Assembly: GCF_002994635.1 (NCBI RefSeq)
Contig: NZ_PVNL01000022.1
Span: forward strand, 1-39,212
Direction: 5' to 3'
DNA from: Enhygromyxa salina
GTDB taxonomy: Bacteria > Myxococcota_A > Polyangia > Nannocystales > Nannocystaceae
Length of the DNA: 39,212 nt
Shown here piece by piece: positions 23,508 to 32,300 of the stretch. Within the stretch, counting starts at the first letter, position 1, and the number at the start of each line of letters is the position of its first letter. A program made the position numbers and the translations under genes. Below the pieces are notes generated by a model that worked only from the letters and a program-made list of their open reading frames with translations, was not told where the DNA came from and did not search any database.

Positions 23508-24911
23508 ATGGCCAGCGCCCGGGATTTTGTCGATGGAAGCACCTACTCGAGCCGCGGCTACGCGCCCGTCTCGACCGAGCACGATCACGCGAACCTCGAG
23601 CTGCTCGAAGGCGAGATCCCAGCGGCGCTGCGCGGCGTGTTTGCCCGCAATTCGAGCAACCCCAAATTCCCGCCGCCCGAGCCGTACCACTGGTTCGACG
23701 GCGACGGCATGGTCCACGCCGTCAGCTTCGAGGACGGCGGCGCGAGCTACCGCAACCGCTGGGTTCGCACGGCCGGGTTGGCCGAGGACGAGGCCGCTGG
23801 CGCCGCGACGTGGACGGGCCTGCTCGCCCGGCCCGACATGACCCGCCCGGGCGGGCCCTACAAGAACACCGCCAACACCGACTTGCTGTACTGGAACGGC
23901 CGCCTGCTGGCGCTGTGGTGGCTGGGTGGGGGCCAGCCCTACGCGCTGAGCTTGCCGGATCTGAGCACGGTCGGTCCGTGGCCCGAAGCGGGGACCATGA
24001 CGGCGCACGCCAAGGTCGATCCGCGCAGCGGTGATCTGGTGTTCCTCGACTACGCCCCGACCTCGGCTCGGGTCACGCACGGGACCCTGACGTGCGACGG
24101 CCAGCTCACGCGCACGCCGGTCGAGCTGCCCGGCCCGCGCCCGCAGCACGACCTCGCGCTGACCGAGCACTACACGATCTTGATCGACGTTTCGATGTTC
24201 CCGGATCCGGAGGCGCTCGCCCGCGGCAAGGTCCACATGAGCTTCTTCCCCGACGTGCCCACGCGCCTGGGCGTGTTCGATCGCCGGACCCAGGGCGTGA
24301 AGCATTGGTTCGAGGTTCCGGCTTGCTACGTGTATCACTTCGTCAACGCCTGGGAGCTGGGTACCAAGATCGTCGTGACGGTCTGCCGCATGCGCGATCC
24401 CTTGGTCTACGAGCCGCAGCCCGGGCGCAGCGATCGGGTGGTGCCCCGGATCGGGCACCTGCGGCTCGAGCCCCAGCTGGTCCGCTGGACCCTCGATCTC
24501 GAGACCGGACTCGCGCGTGAAGACCTGCTCGACGATGGCATGGCCGAGTTCCCCCGCGTCGACGATCGGCGGCTCGGGTCGCCCACCCGCGTCGCCTACC
24601 TGGGCAGCTTCGCCGCCCGCGAGGCGTTCGCGTTCGACGGCGTGCGGCGGGTCGATCTCGACTCGGGCGCGGTGCTCGAGCGTCGCTACCCGCCGGGCTG
24701 GTGCGGCGGCGAGGTCAGCGTCGCGCCGCTCGGAGACGCCGAGGACGAGGTCGCGCTGCTGACCTTCGTGAGCGAGGAAGACGGCGACGCCAGCGAGCTA
24801 TGGGTGATGGCCGGGCGCGACCTCGAGGTGCTCGCGAGGCTGGCGATCCCGACTCGGGTCCCGGCTGGGTTTCACACCCAGTGGGTCGGCGCCGACGCTC
24901 TGGCCCGTTGA
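23508..24911 (+). CDS. Carotenoid cleavage oxygenase (RPE65/CCD family)
   Basis: A 467-residue non-haem iron(II) oxygenase. The four metal-binding His of the seven-bladed propeller can be placed: His167 (MTAHAKVDP), His214 ([11 protein letters not shown]), His277 ([10 protein letters not shown]) and His456 (GFHTQWVG). The N-terminus has the family pattern [14 protein letters not shown] and [14 protein letters not shown]. The protein splits a double bond of a carotenoid, apocarotenoid or stilbene-type substrate with O2, giving two aldehydes or ketones; the substrate is unknown. There is no signal peptide. The ATG at 23508 is preferred over the ATG 5 bp upstream, which is out of frame. The length is normal for the family. 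Confidence 0.9.
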   Translation: MASARDFVDGSTYSSRGYAPVSTEHDHANLELLEGEIPAALRGVFARNSSNPKFPPPEPYHWFDGDGMVHAVSFEDGGASYRNRWVRTAGLAEDEAAGAATWTGLLARPDMTRPGGPYKNTANTDLLYWNGRLLALWWLGGGQPYALSLPDLSTVGPWPEAGTMTAHAKVDPRSGDLVFLDYAPTSARVTHGTLTCDGQLTRTPVELPGPRPQHDLALTEHYTILIDVSMFPDPEALARGKVHMSFFPDVPTRLGVFDRRTQGVKHWFEVPACYVYHFVNAWELGTKIVVTVCRMRDPLVYEPQPGRSDRVVPRIGHLRLEPQLVRWTLDLETGLAREDLLDDGMAEFPRVDDRRLGSPTRVAYLGSFAAREAFAFDGVRRVDLDSGAVLERRYPPGWCGGEVSVAPLGDAEDEVALLTFVSEEDGDASELWVMAGRDLEVLARLAIPTRVPAGFHTQWVGADALAR

Positions 24912-25029
24912 GGCGTCGTAGCCGGCGTGAAACCGTCGCGGCACTCAGGCGCTCCCGATGAATCCAGACCGGATCCAGTTCGGATCCCGAGCTTGACGGT
25001 TGCGGCCCAGGTGGGCGACCGTCGACACG

Positions 25030-26655
25030 GTGAGTGAGACCGCCACGGTGAGCGCTGGGGCCCGCGTCGCGCGTGTCGTCGAAGAGGCCGAGCAGGCTCA
25101 GCGACGGGGCAGCTGGCGCGTCGCCGCGACTGGCTACCTCGACGCGGCCAAGCTCGTGGACCCGAGCTTGTCCCCCGACGCTCGCGTCGAGCAGGCCTGC
25201 GCGCTGACCCTGCGGGCGGCCGACTGCCACATCCGCGGCGGCGCGCTCGGTCATGGCTGGGCCTTGCTGCGCGACGCGCTCGAGCGCCACGGGGTACCGA
25301 CGCCGACGTCCTCGACCAAGGCGCTGCTCGGGACCACCTGGCGGCGCGGTCGGTTCTTGCTCAAGAACGCGGGGCTCGACGGTGACGTCGAGCGGCGCGA
25401 GCTCGCCGACACGCTGCGGATGCTGGTGCTCGACCAGGCCGCACGCAGCCTGACCATGGTCAACACGGCGCTGGCCGACGCGCTGCGAACCCGCCACCTG
25501 ACCGAGGTCGCGCGGTTTGGCGACAGCTCCGAGCGCTGTCGGGCGCTGGCCAGCGAGATCGCCATGCAGACCCGGATCGGCGGGCCCCTCGATCGCTCGG
25601 TCAAGAAGCTGCTCGAGCGCTGCACCCAGCTGGCCGCGCAGACCCACGAGCCGCTCGACGAGGCCTGGCGGCAGCTGGGGATCGCCACCTACGAATTCAG
25701 CCACGGGCGCTGGCGCCACTGTGTGGAGGCCTGCGTGGTCGCCAACGAGATCTTCGCCCAGCTCGCCGACGCGGGCCTCGACATCGAGCACGAGCAGGCC
25801 CGGGTGGCCGCGCTGCACTGGTTCGCGCTCGCGTGGCTCGGCGAGCTCGAGCAGCTGCATCAGCGCCTCGCCGCCGCGATCCTCCAGGCCGAGCGCCACA
25901 AGGACTCCCTGATGCTGCTCGAGGCGCTGACCGGCCAGCCGATGTTGGTGTGGCTCGCCCGCGAGGCCCACGAGGACGTCCGCGCGCGCACCCAGGATCT
26001 GCTGGTCCGGCAGCGCGCGGTCGCGGGCGTGGCGTGGCCCGAGAGCGGGTATCGCCGCCAGGAGTATCGAGACCTCATGGCCGAGGTCCACGCGTGCCTG
26101 TATCGCGGCGACGTGACGCCGGCCTGGGCCGCGCTGGTCGGGCAGTGGCATGAGCTCGAGTCCGCGTTCTACATGCCCATGCGGACGCTCGGGCTGGAGA
26201 TCCGCGTGGCCCGGGCTCGCGCGGGGGTGGCGTTGATCGAGCAGTTCGATCGAGACGCGGCGCGCACCCGCGAGCGTCTGCAGGCCCAGCCAGATCTGAG
26301 CGGCGAGTGGGACCGCGCGCGCGTGCTCGCCGACGTCACCGGGCTGCTCGAGCTCACCAGGCGAGACAGCAATTGCGTCGCCCCGGCGCTCAGCAGCTTG
26401 CTCGGCGCTGGCGTGTGTCAATTGCAGGGGCAGCTCGAGGACGCGCAGATCAAGCTCGACGCGGCGGTCCGCGAGTTCAACTCGGTAGACATGGCGCTCC
26501 ATCGTGAGTGTGCTCGCTACGCCCTAGGTGAGCTGATCGGCGGTAGTGAGGGAGCGCAGCTGCAGGACCACGCGCAGGCGTGGATGCTCCAGCGAGGGGT
26601 GGTGAGCCCCCGCAAGCTCGCCGCTTCGCAGGCGCCCGGGTTTGGGTTGGCCTGA
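25030..26655 (+). CDS. TPR-like all-helical protein
   Basis: A 541-residue soluble protein, almost entirely alpha-helical, with no signal peptide or catalytic motif. Short helix pairs repeat throughout (RRGSWRVAATGYLDAAKLV, CVVANEIFAQLADAG, HWFALAWLGELEQLHQRL, GQLEDAQIKLDAAVREF), as in tetratricopeptide arrays. Similar arrays form the C-terminal half of large myxobacterial Ser/Thr kinases and AAA-type regulators; here the kinase or ATPase half is absent. It could be a stand-alone scaffold or the remnant of a larger gene. The start is uncertain: the GTG at 25030 is the first that leads straight into the helical part, and a TTG at 25000 is possible. The upstream 118 bp contain repeats of CGGATCC but no gene. 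Confidence 0.6.
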   Translation: MSETATVSAGARVARVVEEAEQAQRRGSWRVAATGYLDAAKLVDPSLSPDARVEQACALTLRAADCHIRGGALGHGWALLRDALERHGVPTPTSSTKALLGTTWRRGRFLLKNAGLDGDVERRELADTLRMLVLDQAARSLTMVNTALADALRTRHLTEVARFGDSSERCRALASEIAMQTRIGGPLDRSVKKLLERCTQLAAQTHEPLDEAWRQLGIATYEFSHGRWRHCVEACVVANEIFAQLADAGLDIEHEQARVAALHWFALAWLGELEQLHQRLAAAILQAERHKDSLMLLEALTGQPMLVWLAREAHEDVRARTQDLLVRQRAVAGVAWPESGYRRQEYRDLMAEVHACLYRGDVTPAWAALVGQWHELESAFYMPMRTLGLEIRVARARAGVALIEQFDRDAARTRERLQAQPDLSGEWDRARVLADVTGLLELTRRDSNCVAPALSSLLGAGVCQLQGQLEDAQIKLDAAVREFNSVDMALHRECARYALGELIGGSEGAQLQDHAQAWMLQRGVVSPRKLAASQAPGFGLA

Positions 26656-26695
26656 GCAGCGAGCGCCGCGCTGGTGTTTGGGGGGCCGAGCACTG

Positions 26696-26701
26696 TAGAT
26701 T
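26696..26701 (+). promoter_or_regulatory. -10-like hexamer TAGATT, 6 nt before the 26708 start
   Basis: TAGATT would set transcription start at the ATG itself. No Shine-Dalgarno sequence is seen; probable leaderless mRNA. Confidence 0.35.
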
Positions 26702-26707
26702 GCGCCG

Positions 26708-27625
26708 ATGCGCCGTCCTCTGATCCTTGCCGGATTTGTCCTGGTGGGCTGCTCGACCGGGCAGGCGACCCTCAGCAGCGACACCTTCTCGAGCCTCGAT
26801 GGCAACGACGATGAGACCACCGGTGACGGTGATCCAGGTGATGGAGACGGCGACGGCGATGGCGACCCCGGAGACGGTGATGGAGACGGCGACGGCGACG
26901 GCGATCCAGGTGATGGCGACGGCGACACCGGAGACGGAGACGGCGATGGCGACGGCGACGTCTGCGAGCGCTACCTCTACCGCCACAACCTGACGAATGA
27001 CACGTGGGAGACGCAGCCGCTGGATCTGGTGTGGACGGGTCCGAATGCCCCGCCGTGCAGCGTTGAGCCGCTGGCGACCTCCTATCTCGAGGTCTGGGAT
27101 CAGCTGCTGGTGTGGGGGGTGAACGGCATGTACTACCGGCGGATCGGGGGCACCTGGCAGTCGCCCGAGCCGATCGCGGATCGCTGGCCGATCATCGCCG
27201 ACGTCGAGATCGACTCCGTCGCCTACACGCCGCCGATCAACGGCAGCAGCAGCTGCAATCTGATCTTTACCGCGGTGCCCAATGCCTACATCTATCAGGT
27301 GTTCGAAGACGGGGGGACGAACTACGACCAGACGGTTGGCATGATGGACGAACCGCCCCCCGGACCGCCGCAGAGCAGCACGGCACGTCGGTGGTCGCTG
27401 GTGCTCGCCGATCCAGAGCTGCTCGGGCAGGCGGACTGGTCGGTACAATGGGCTGGGTTCGAGGACGGCAAGGTCTACCGGTTCAACGGCGCCTTCGATT
27501 GGAGCAACTGGCCGGCCAGCCAGTCCCCGGTGTTGAGCGGGGCGCCTCGCGGCCTCGATCCCAGCACGCTCGAGGCTGGCTACGGCGACTACGGGCTCAA
27601 CCGCGCGTATCTGATCGGACTCTGA
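26708..27625 (+). CDS. Lipoprotein with GD linker
   Basis: A 305-residue lipoprotein. The signal peptide is short (LILAGFVLVGC, Cys15). Residues about 35-90 are a Gly-Asp linker. The mature domain of about 210 residues is rich in Tyr, Trp and Asn, with repeated short strands (YLYRHNLTNDTWETQPLD, WDQLLVWGVNGMYYRRIGG, CNLIFTAVPNAYIYQVF, WAGFEDGKVYRFNGAF), which suggests a beta-propeller-like surface domain. I do not recognise a named family. It ends 13 bp before the stop of a convergent gene, with a GC palindrome (27636-27645) in or next to the gap. Confidence 0.75.
   Translation: MRRPLILAGFVLVGCSTGQATLSSDTFSSLDGNDDETTGDGDPGDGDGDGDGDPGDGDGDGDGDGDPGDGDGDTGDGDGDGDGDVCERYLYRHNLTNDTWETQPLDLVWTGPNAPPCSVEPLATSYLEVWDQLLVWGVNGMYYRRIGGTWQSPEPIADRWPIIADVEIDSVAYTPPINGSSSCNLIFTAVPNAYIYQVFEDGGTNYDQTVGMMDEPPPGPPQSSTARRWSLVLADPELLGQADWSVQWAGFEDGKVYRFNGAFDWSNWPASQSPVLSGAPRGLDPSTLEAGYGDYGLNRAYLIGL
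26822..26960 (+). repeat. Gly-Asp codon repeat (linker of the 26708-27625 lipoprotein)
   Basis: About 140 bp of mixed GGT/GGC/GGA and GAC/GAT codons encode alternating Gly and Asp with occasional Pro. The synonymous codon mix shows it is older than the perfect duplication at 5209-5292. Confidence 0.85.
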
Positions 27626-27638
27626 TCGGGTCGGCGCG

Positions 27639-28268
27639 CTAGCGCTTCGCCTGGCCGAAGTTGGGGCCGCCGTCGGCCATGAACGCCTGCTCTTCGGGCG
27701 TGGAGGGCCGGCCGAGCAGCTCGTTGCGGTGCGGGTAGCGGCCAAATTTCAGCACGATGTCGGCGTGGGTGATCGCGTGCGAGCGAAAGTCTGGGTAGCC
27801 CTCGACGCCGAGCGCGGCGACGGCGTTGGACAGCTCGGTGAAGACCTCGACGCTGCGCCGCGCGACCTCGACGTCCTCGGCGTGCATCATCGGCATGTAC
27901 ATGAACGCCCGCTCGATCGGGCGCAGCTGCTGATCGAGCCCGCGCGCGATCGCCTGCTCACCCACCGCGAGCGCCATCGCGTCGCCGACGTAGGCCCTGG
28001 CGCTGCCGCGACCCAGGTTTCGGGTGAACTGGTCGAGCAAGATGATCAGCGCCAGGGCCCCGCGAGCCGTGGCGGTCCAGTGCGACAGCGACCCGTCGAT
28101 GGCCTGGCCCACGAGCTCGCCGAAGCGCGCGCGGATCTCGGCGTCGGTGTCGACGTCGCCGGCCCACCACAGCTTGTTCTTGCTGGGGTCGATGGCGGCG
28201 GGCCCATCTAGCTCGCCAAACCAGTAGCGAAGGACAGTCTCGATCTGCTCGCGGTCGACGTCGGTCAC
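27639..28268 (-). CDS. DUF924 family protein
   Basis: A 209-residue helical protein of the DUF924 family, recognised by VLRYWFGELDG at the N-terminus, KLWWAGD, LALIILLDQFTRNLGRGSARAY, RAFMYMPMMHAED and KFGRYPHRNELLGRPSTPEE near the C-terminus. The length is normal for the family. DUF924 proteins have a TPR-like fold and no firm biochemical role. The start is a GTG (VTDVDREQIETVLRYWF). It lies 32 bp after the stop of the glyoxalase II gene on the same strand, so the two are probably co-transcribed. Confidence 0.9.
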   Translation of the reverse strand: MTDVDREQIETVLRYWFGELDGPAAIDPSKNKLWWAGDVDTDAEIRARFGELVGQAIDGSLSHWTATARGALALIILLDQFTRNLGRGSARAYVGDAMALAVGEQAIARGLDQQLRPIERAFMYMPMMHAEDVEVARRSVEVFTELSNAVAALGVEGYPDFRSHAITHADIVLKFGRYPHRNELLGRPSTPEEQAFMADGGPNFGQAKR

Positions 28269-28300
28269 GTGAGTCGTATACCGCAGCGCCGGGGGTCGCG

Positions 28301-29191
28301 TCAGCGCGGCAAACTCGAGTCGTCCAACTGCTTGTAGAGCTTCTTGTCCTTGAGCTGGCGGGTCGCGGCGAACACCTGCGCGGGGGTGTCGAGCGGCGCG
28401 TCGGGCAGGGCCGCGTGGACGCTGCGCTTGATCGTGACCGAGTCCCAGCGCACGAACGGGTTGGTGGCTCGCTCGTCGCCGATCGTCGAGGGCACGGTCG
28501 ACTCACCGCGGGCCCGGATCGCCCACACCGCGCGGATCCTATCGGCGAGCGCCTGATTGTCCGGCTCGACCGACCACGCGAAGCGCAGGTTGTCTTCGGT
28601 GTACTCGTGGGCGCAGCAGACCCGGACGTGATCGGGCAGCGTCATCAGCCGCGCGAGGCTGGCGTGCATCTTGGCTGGGGGCCCATCGAACAGATAGCCG
28701 CAGCCCCCGGCGAACAGCGTGTCGCCACAAAACAACAGATCGTCGAACAGGTAGGTGATGTGGCCGTCGATGTGGCCCTCGGTGAGCATCGCCTGGCCCT
28801 GCAGAGCGCCGAGCGTGACGGTGTCGCCCTCGCCGATCCCCTCGCCGATCCCGTGGTTCAGGCCCGGGATCACGCGGGCGAGCTCACGGTTGCCGACCAC
28901 GCGCAGGGCGGCGAGCTTGCCCTGCTTGTCGAGATCCCGGTGAATGCCGATGTGATCCGGGTGGGTGTGGGTCGTGAGGATCGTGGTCAGCCGCGCGGCA
29001 GGGGCCAGACGTGCGCTGACGTGGTCGAGCACGGGCTTGGCCTCCGCGCCGTCGACGACAGCCGCTTCACCGGTCTGCTTGCAGATCAGGATCCACGAAA
29101 AATTATCGGTCCACACGGGCACCTGGTGGACCTCTGCGGCGCCAGACATGCCCAGGAAGGCGGGCGTGGGGGTGGTCACGACGTGTGGCAT
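28301..29191 (-). CDS. gloB: Hydroxyacylglutathione hydrolase (glyoxalase II)
   Basis: About 296 residues from the ATG at 29191; the ATG at 29149 (MSGAAEVHQVPVWTDN) would match the usual glyoxalase II start even better. The metallo-beta-lactamase core is complete: THTHPDH (74-80), GHIDGHITY, FCGDTLFAGGCG and the C-terminal glyoxalase motif AHEYTEDNLRFA. It hydrolyses S-lactoylglutathione or a similar thioester to lactate and free thiol, completing methylglyoxal removal in the cytoplasm. The C-terminal substrate-binding helices (ATNPFVRWDSV) are present. It is divergent from the SLC12 fusion gene, with a 135-bp shared upstream region. Confidence 0.9.
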   Translation of the reverse strand: MPHVVTTPTPAFLGMSGAAEVHQVPVWTDNFSWILICKQTGEAAVVDGAEAKPVLDHVSARLAPAARLTTILTTHTHPDHIGIHRDLDKQGKLAALRVVGNRELARVIPGLNHGIGEGIGEGDTVTLGALQGQAMLTEGHIDGHITYLFDDLLFCGDTLFAGGCGYLFDGPPAKMHASLARLMTLPDHVRVCCAHEYTEDNLRFAWSVEPDNQALADRIRAVWAIRARGESTVPSTIGDERATNPFVRWDSVTIKRSVHAALPDAPLDTPAQVFAATRQLKDKKLYKQLDDSSLPR

Positions 29192-29326
29192 GGCCCGGTG
29201 ACCATGGCTGGTGCTGAACGCCTGCGCAAGCGAGCGAAGGCCGACACCGCGGGCCTCGGCCAAAAAAGACGGGCGCATCGCTGGCCCGCGCCGCCGTTGC
29301 CCGCGTAAATTGGCGCTCTAGCCTCC

Positions 29327-32300
29327 ATGGCCAAGCGCTCCACGAAATTCGGCACCTTCGGCGGTGTCTTCACGCCCTCGATCCTCACGATCCTCGGCGT
29401 GATCATGTACCTGCGGCTGCCGTGGGTCGTGGGCAACGGCGGGCTGTGGGTCGCCCTCGGTGTCATCGCCGCCGCGCACCTGATCTCGGTGATGACCGGG
29501 CTGTCGATCTCGTCGATCGCAACCGACAAGAAAGTCGGCGCGGGCGGGCCCTACTACATCGTCTCGCGCAGCCTGGGTCTGCCGATCGGCGGCACCTTGG
29601 GCCTCGCGCTGTTCGTGGGGCTCTCGTTCTCGATCTCGCTGTATGTGATCGGGTTCAGCGAGAGCTTTCTGGCCCAGCTTGGCTACGATGGCCACAACAT
29701 CGACAACATTCGGATCTGCGGGACGATCACGATCATCTTGCTGACGGTCGTCACGCTGATCTCGACGAGCTTCGCGATCAAGACCCAGTACGTGATCCTG
29801 GGCGCGATCGCGCTCTCGCTGATCTCGATCGCGCTGTCGCCAGGGGCGCCTCCCGCCGAGGGCATGCACCTCAAGGTCCCCGAGAACGGCGCGTCGATTG
29901 CGATGATCTTTGGGATCTTCTTCCCGGCGGTCACCGGCTTCACCGCGGGGGTGAACATGTCGGGCGATCTTCGCGACCCCAAAAAGTCGATCCCCGTCGG
30001 GACGATGGCGGCGATCTCCACGGGCCTCGTCGTGTACGTGTCGCTGGCGCTGTTCCTGGCCTGGAAGATCCCCGTCAACGAGCTGCAGACCAACTCCAAC
30101 GCCCTGGCCGATCACGCCCGCTGGGGGTTTCTGGTCATCGCGGGGATCTGGGGGGCGACCCTGAGCTCGGGGCTGGGCAGCATCATGGGCGCGCCGCGGA
30201 TCCTGCAGGCGCTCTCGCGCGATCGCGTGACCCCGGTGTGGCTGGCCAAGGGCCACGGCAAGGACAACGAGCCGCGGCGCGCGTTGTTGATCGCGTTTGC
30301 GATCGGCGAGGCCGGGATCCTGATCGGCGACCTCAACGCGATCGCCCGCGTGGTGTCGATCTTCTTCATTGCGACCTACGGGTTCCTGAACCTCAGCTGC
30401 GCGATCGAGAGCTGGGCGAGCACCGACTTTCGCCCCGAGTTTCGGATCCCCCGCACGTTCAGCGTGGTCGGGGCGCTGGTCTGTGTGCTCATGATGATCC
30501 AGCTGGACATCGCCGCGACCGCGGCGGCGTCGCTGGTGTTCATTGGCTTGTTCGCGTGGCTCAAGCGGCGCGAGCTGGCGCTCGAGTCCGGCGACACCTG
30601 GGCGGGGGTGTGGTCGTCGCTGGTTCGCTGGGGGCTCGAACAGCTCGACGCGGGCGGCCGCGGGCAACGCAGCTGGCGGCCCAACGTGCTGAGCTTCAGC
30701 TGGCGCGAGCTGCAGGATCACGGCCCGCTGCTCGCGTTTGGCAACGAGCTGATCCGCGATCGTGGCGTGCTCACGGACTTTCGCCTGCGGACCTCGAAAG
30801 ATCGACGCGAGGAGGCCGCGCAGGGCGGCGCGGCTGGTGAGCAAGGCGAGACCCAGGCCCAGGACGACGACGACGGTGAGGTCACGCCGATCGCCGGTCG
30901 GTTCGCGCGCGAGGTCGAGACCGAGGATCCCTGGGCGACGGTCCGCTCGATCGCCCAGTTTCACGGGTTCGCGGGGCTCGAGCCCAACACCGTGCTGATC
31001 AACTGGGCCGAGCAGCGCCACGATCGGGCCGGGTTTGCGAAGACCCTCGACGAGCTCGTCGCCCTCGACTTCAGCTTGTTGCTCTTGGCCCGGGATCCCA
31101 AGCGGGACTTCGGCACCAACAACCGCGTGGATCTGTGGTGGACGCCGACCCAGGGCAGCTTCGAGCTCGAGATGGCGCTGATCCGGTTCTTGAGCATGTC
31201 CGACGACTGGCGGCGCTCGGAGCTGCGCTTCTTGCTGCTCAACGACGACCCCAGCCGCGGTGACGCGCTGTTCAAGTCGGCCCAGCGGGCGCTGGCCGAC
31301 GCCCGGATCCAGGGCGCGGTCAAGGTGTTCAACAACGCGATCGGCAACCGGCCGCTGTACGACTGGGTCCGGCAAGAGTCGGGCGACGCCGACCTGGTCG
31401 TGCTCGGGCTCCCGGCCGGGCCGCTGGCCGCTCACCCCGAGCAGATGCTCGCGCTCGATCAGCTGTGTGACGACATCGGCAGCGTGCTGGTGACCCGCGG
31501 CGCGAGCCAGTTCGAGCCGGTGCTGCAGCGGGTGGGGCACGCGAGTCGGGGCGGTCACGGCAGCGGGTCTCGGGTCCGCGACGATCGCAGCGAGCGCTCG
31601 CTGACCGCCGACGAGCTCGACGCGGTCGAGCTGATCCCCCTGCGCGCGCCGGAGCCGGGCGAGCTCAAGGCCGCCGCGCGCGAGCTCTCGCTGGCCCACG
31701 ACGAGCTCGCCACCGAGTTTTCCACCGAGTGTCTGGGCTTGATCTACGCCCACGACGCGGCGCTGATCGAGCAGCTGCGCGGGGTCGTGGATCGGGCCTT
31801 CGATCAGCTCGGCAAGGCGCTCGGCGAGCGGGTCCTGCTGCGCCAGCGCAAGCAGCTCAACAAGATCCAGAGCGGGTTCTTGTTTCAGGCCCGGCGGGCC
31901 CTGTCCGAGTTCGAGAGCGATCGACTCACGGCCCAGGTCGACGCGCTCGAGCACCGGGTCGAAGGCTGGCTGACCCAGCTCAACGAGATCGAGCGCGAGG
32001 CGCCCAAGACCTTGACGGTCGCCCGCGATCCGCAGGTGCTCGCGCCGAGCCCCGAGGATGTCGGGAGTCTGCGTCGGGCCAAGCGTCGGCTGCGAGTCCG
32101 GCACCTGTTTCAGGGTCCGCAGCTGAGCTACGGGTTCAACGCCACGCCGCTGTATGGCTACTACCTGCGCTATCGCAGCCGCTCGGCGCTGGCGCTGGCG
32201 CTAAACGACATGGCGCTCGACGGCTACCAGGTGCTGCTCGAGATCGGACGCTCGATGTCGGAGGCGCGCCACGCCCTCGATGAATTCGCGCTGCGCCTGG

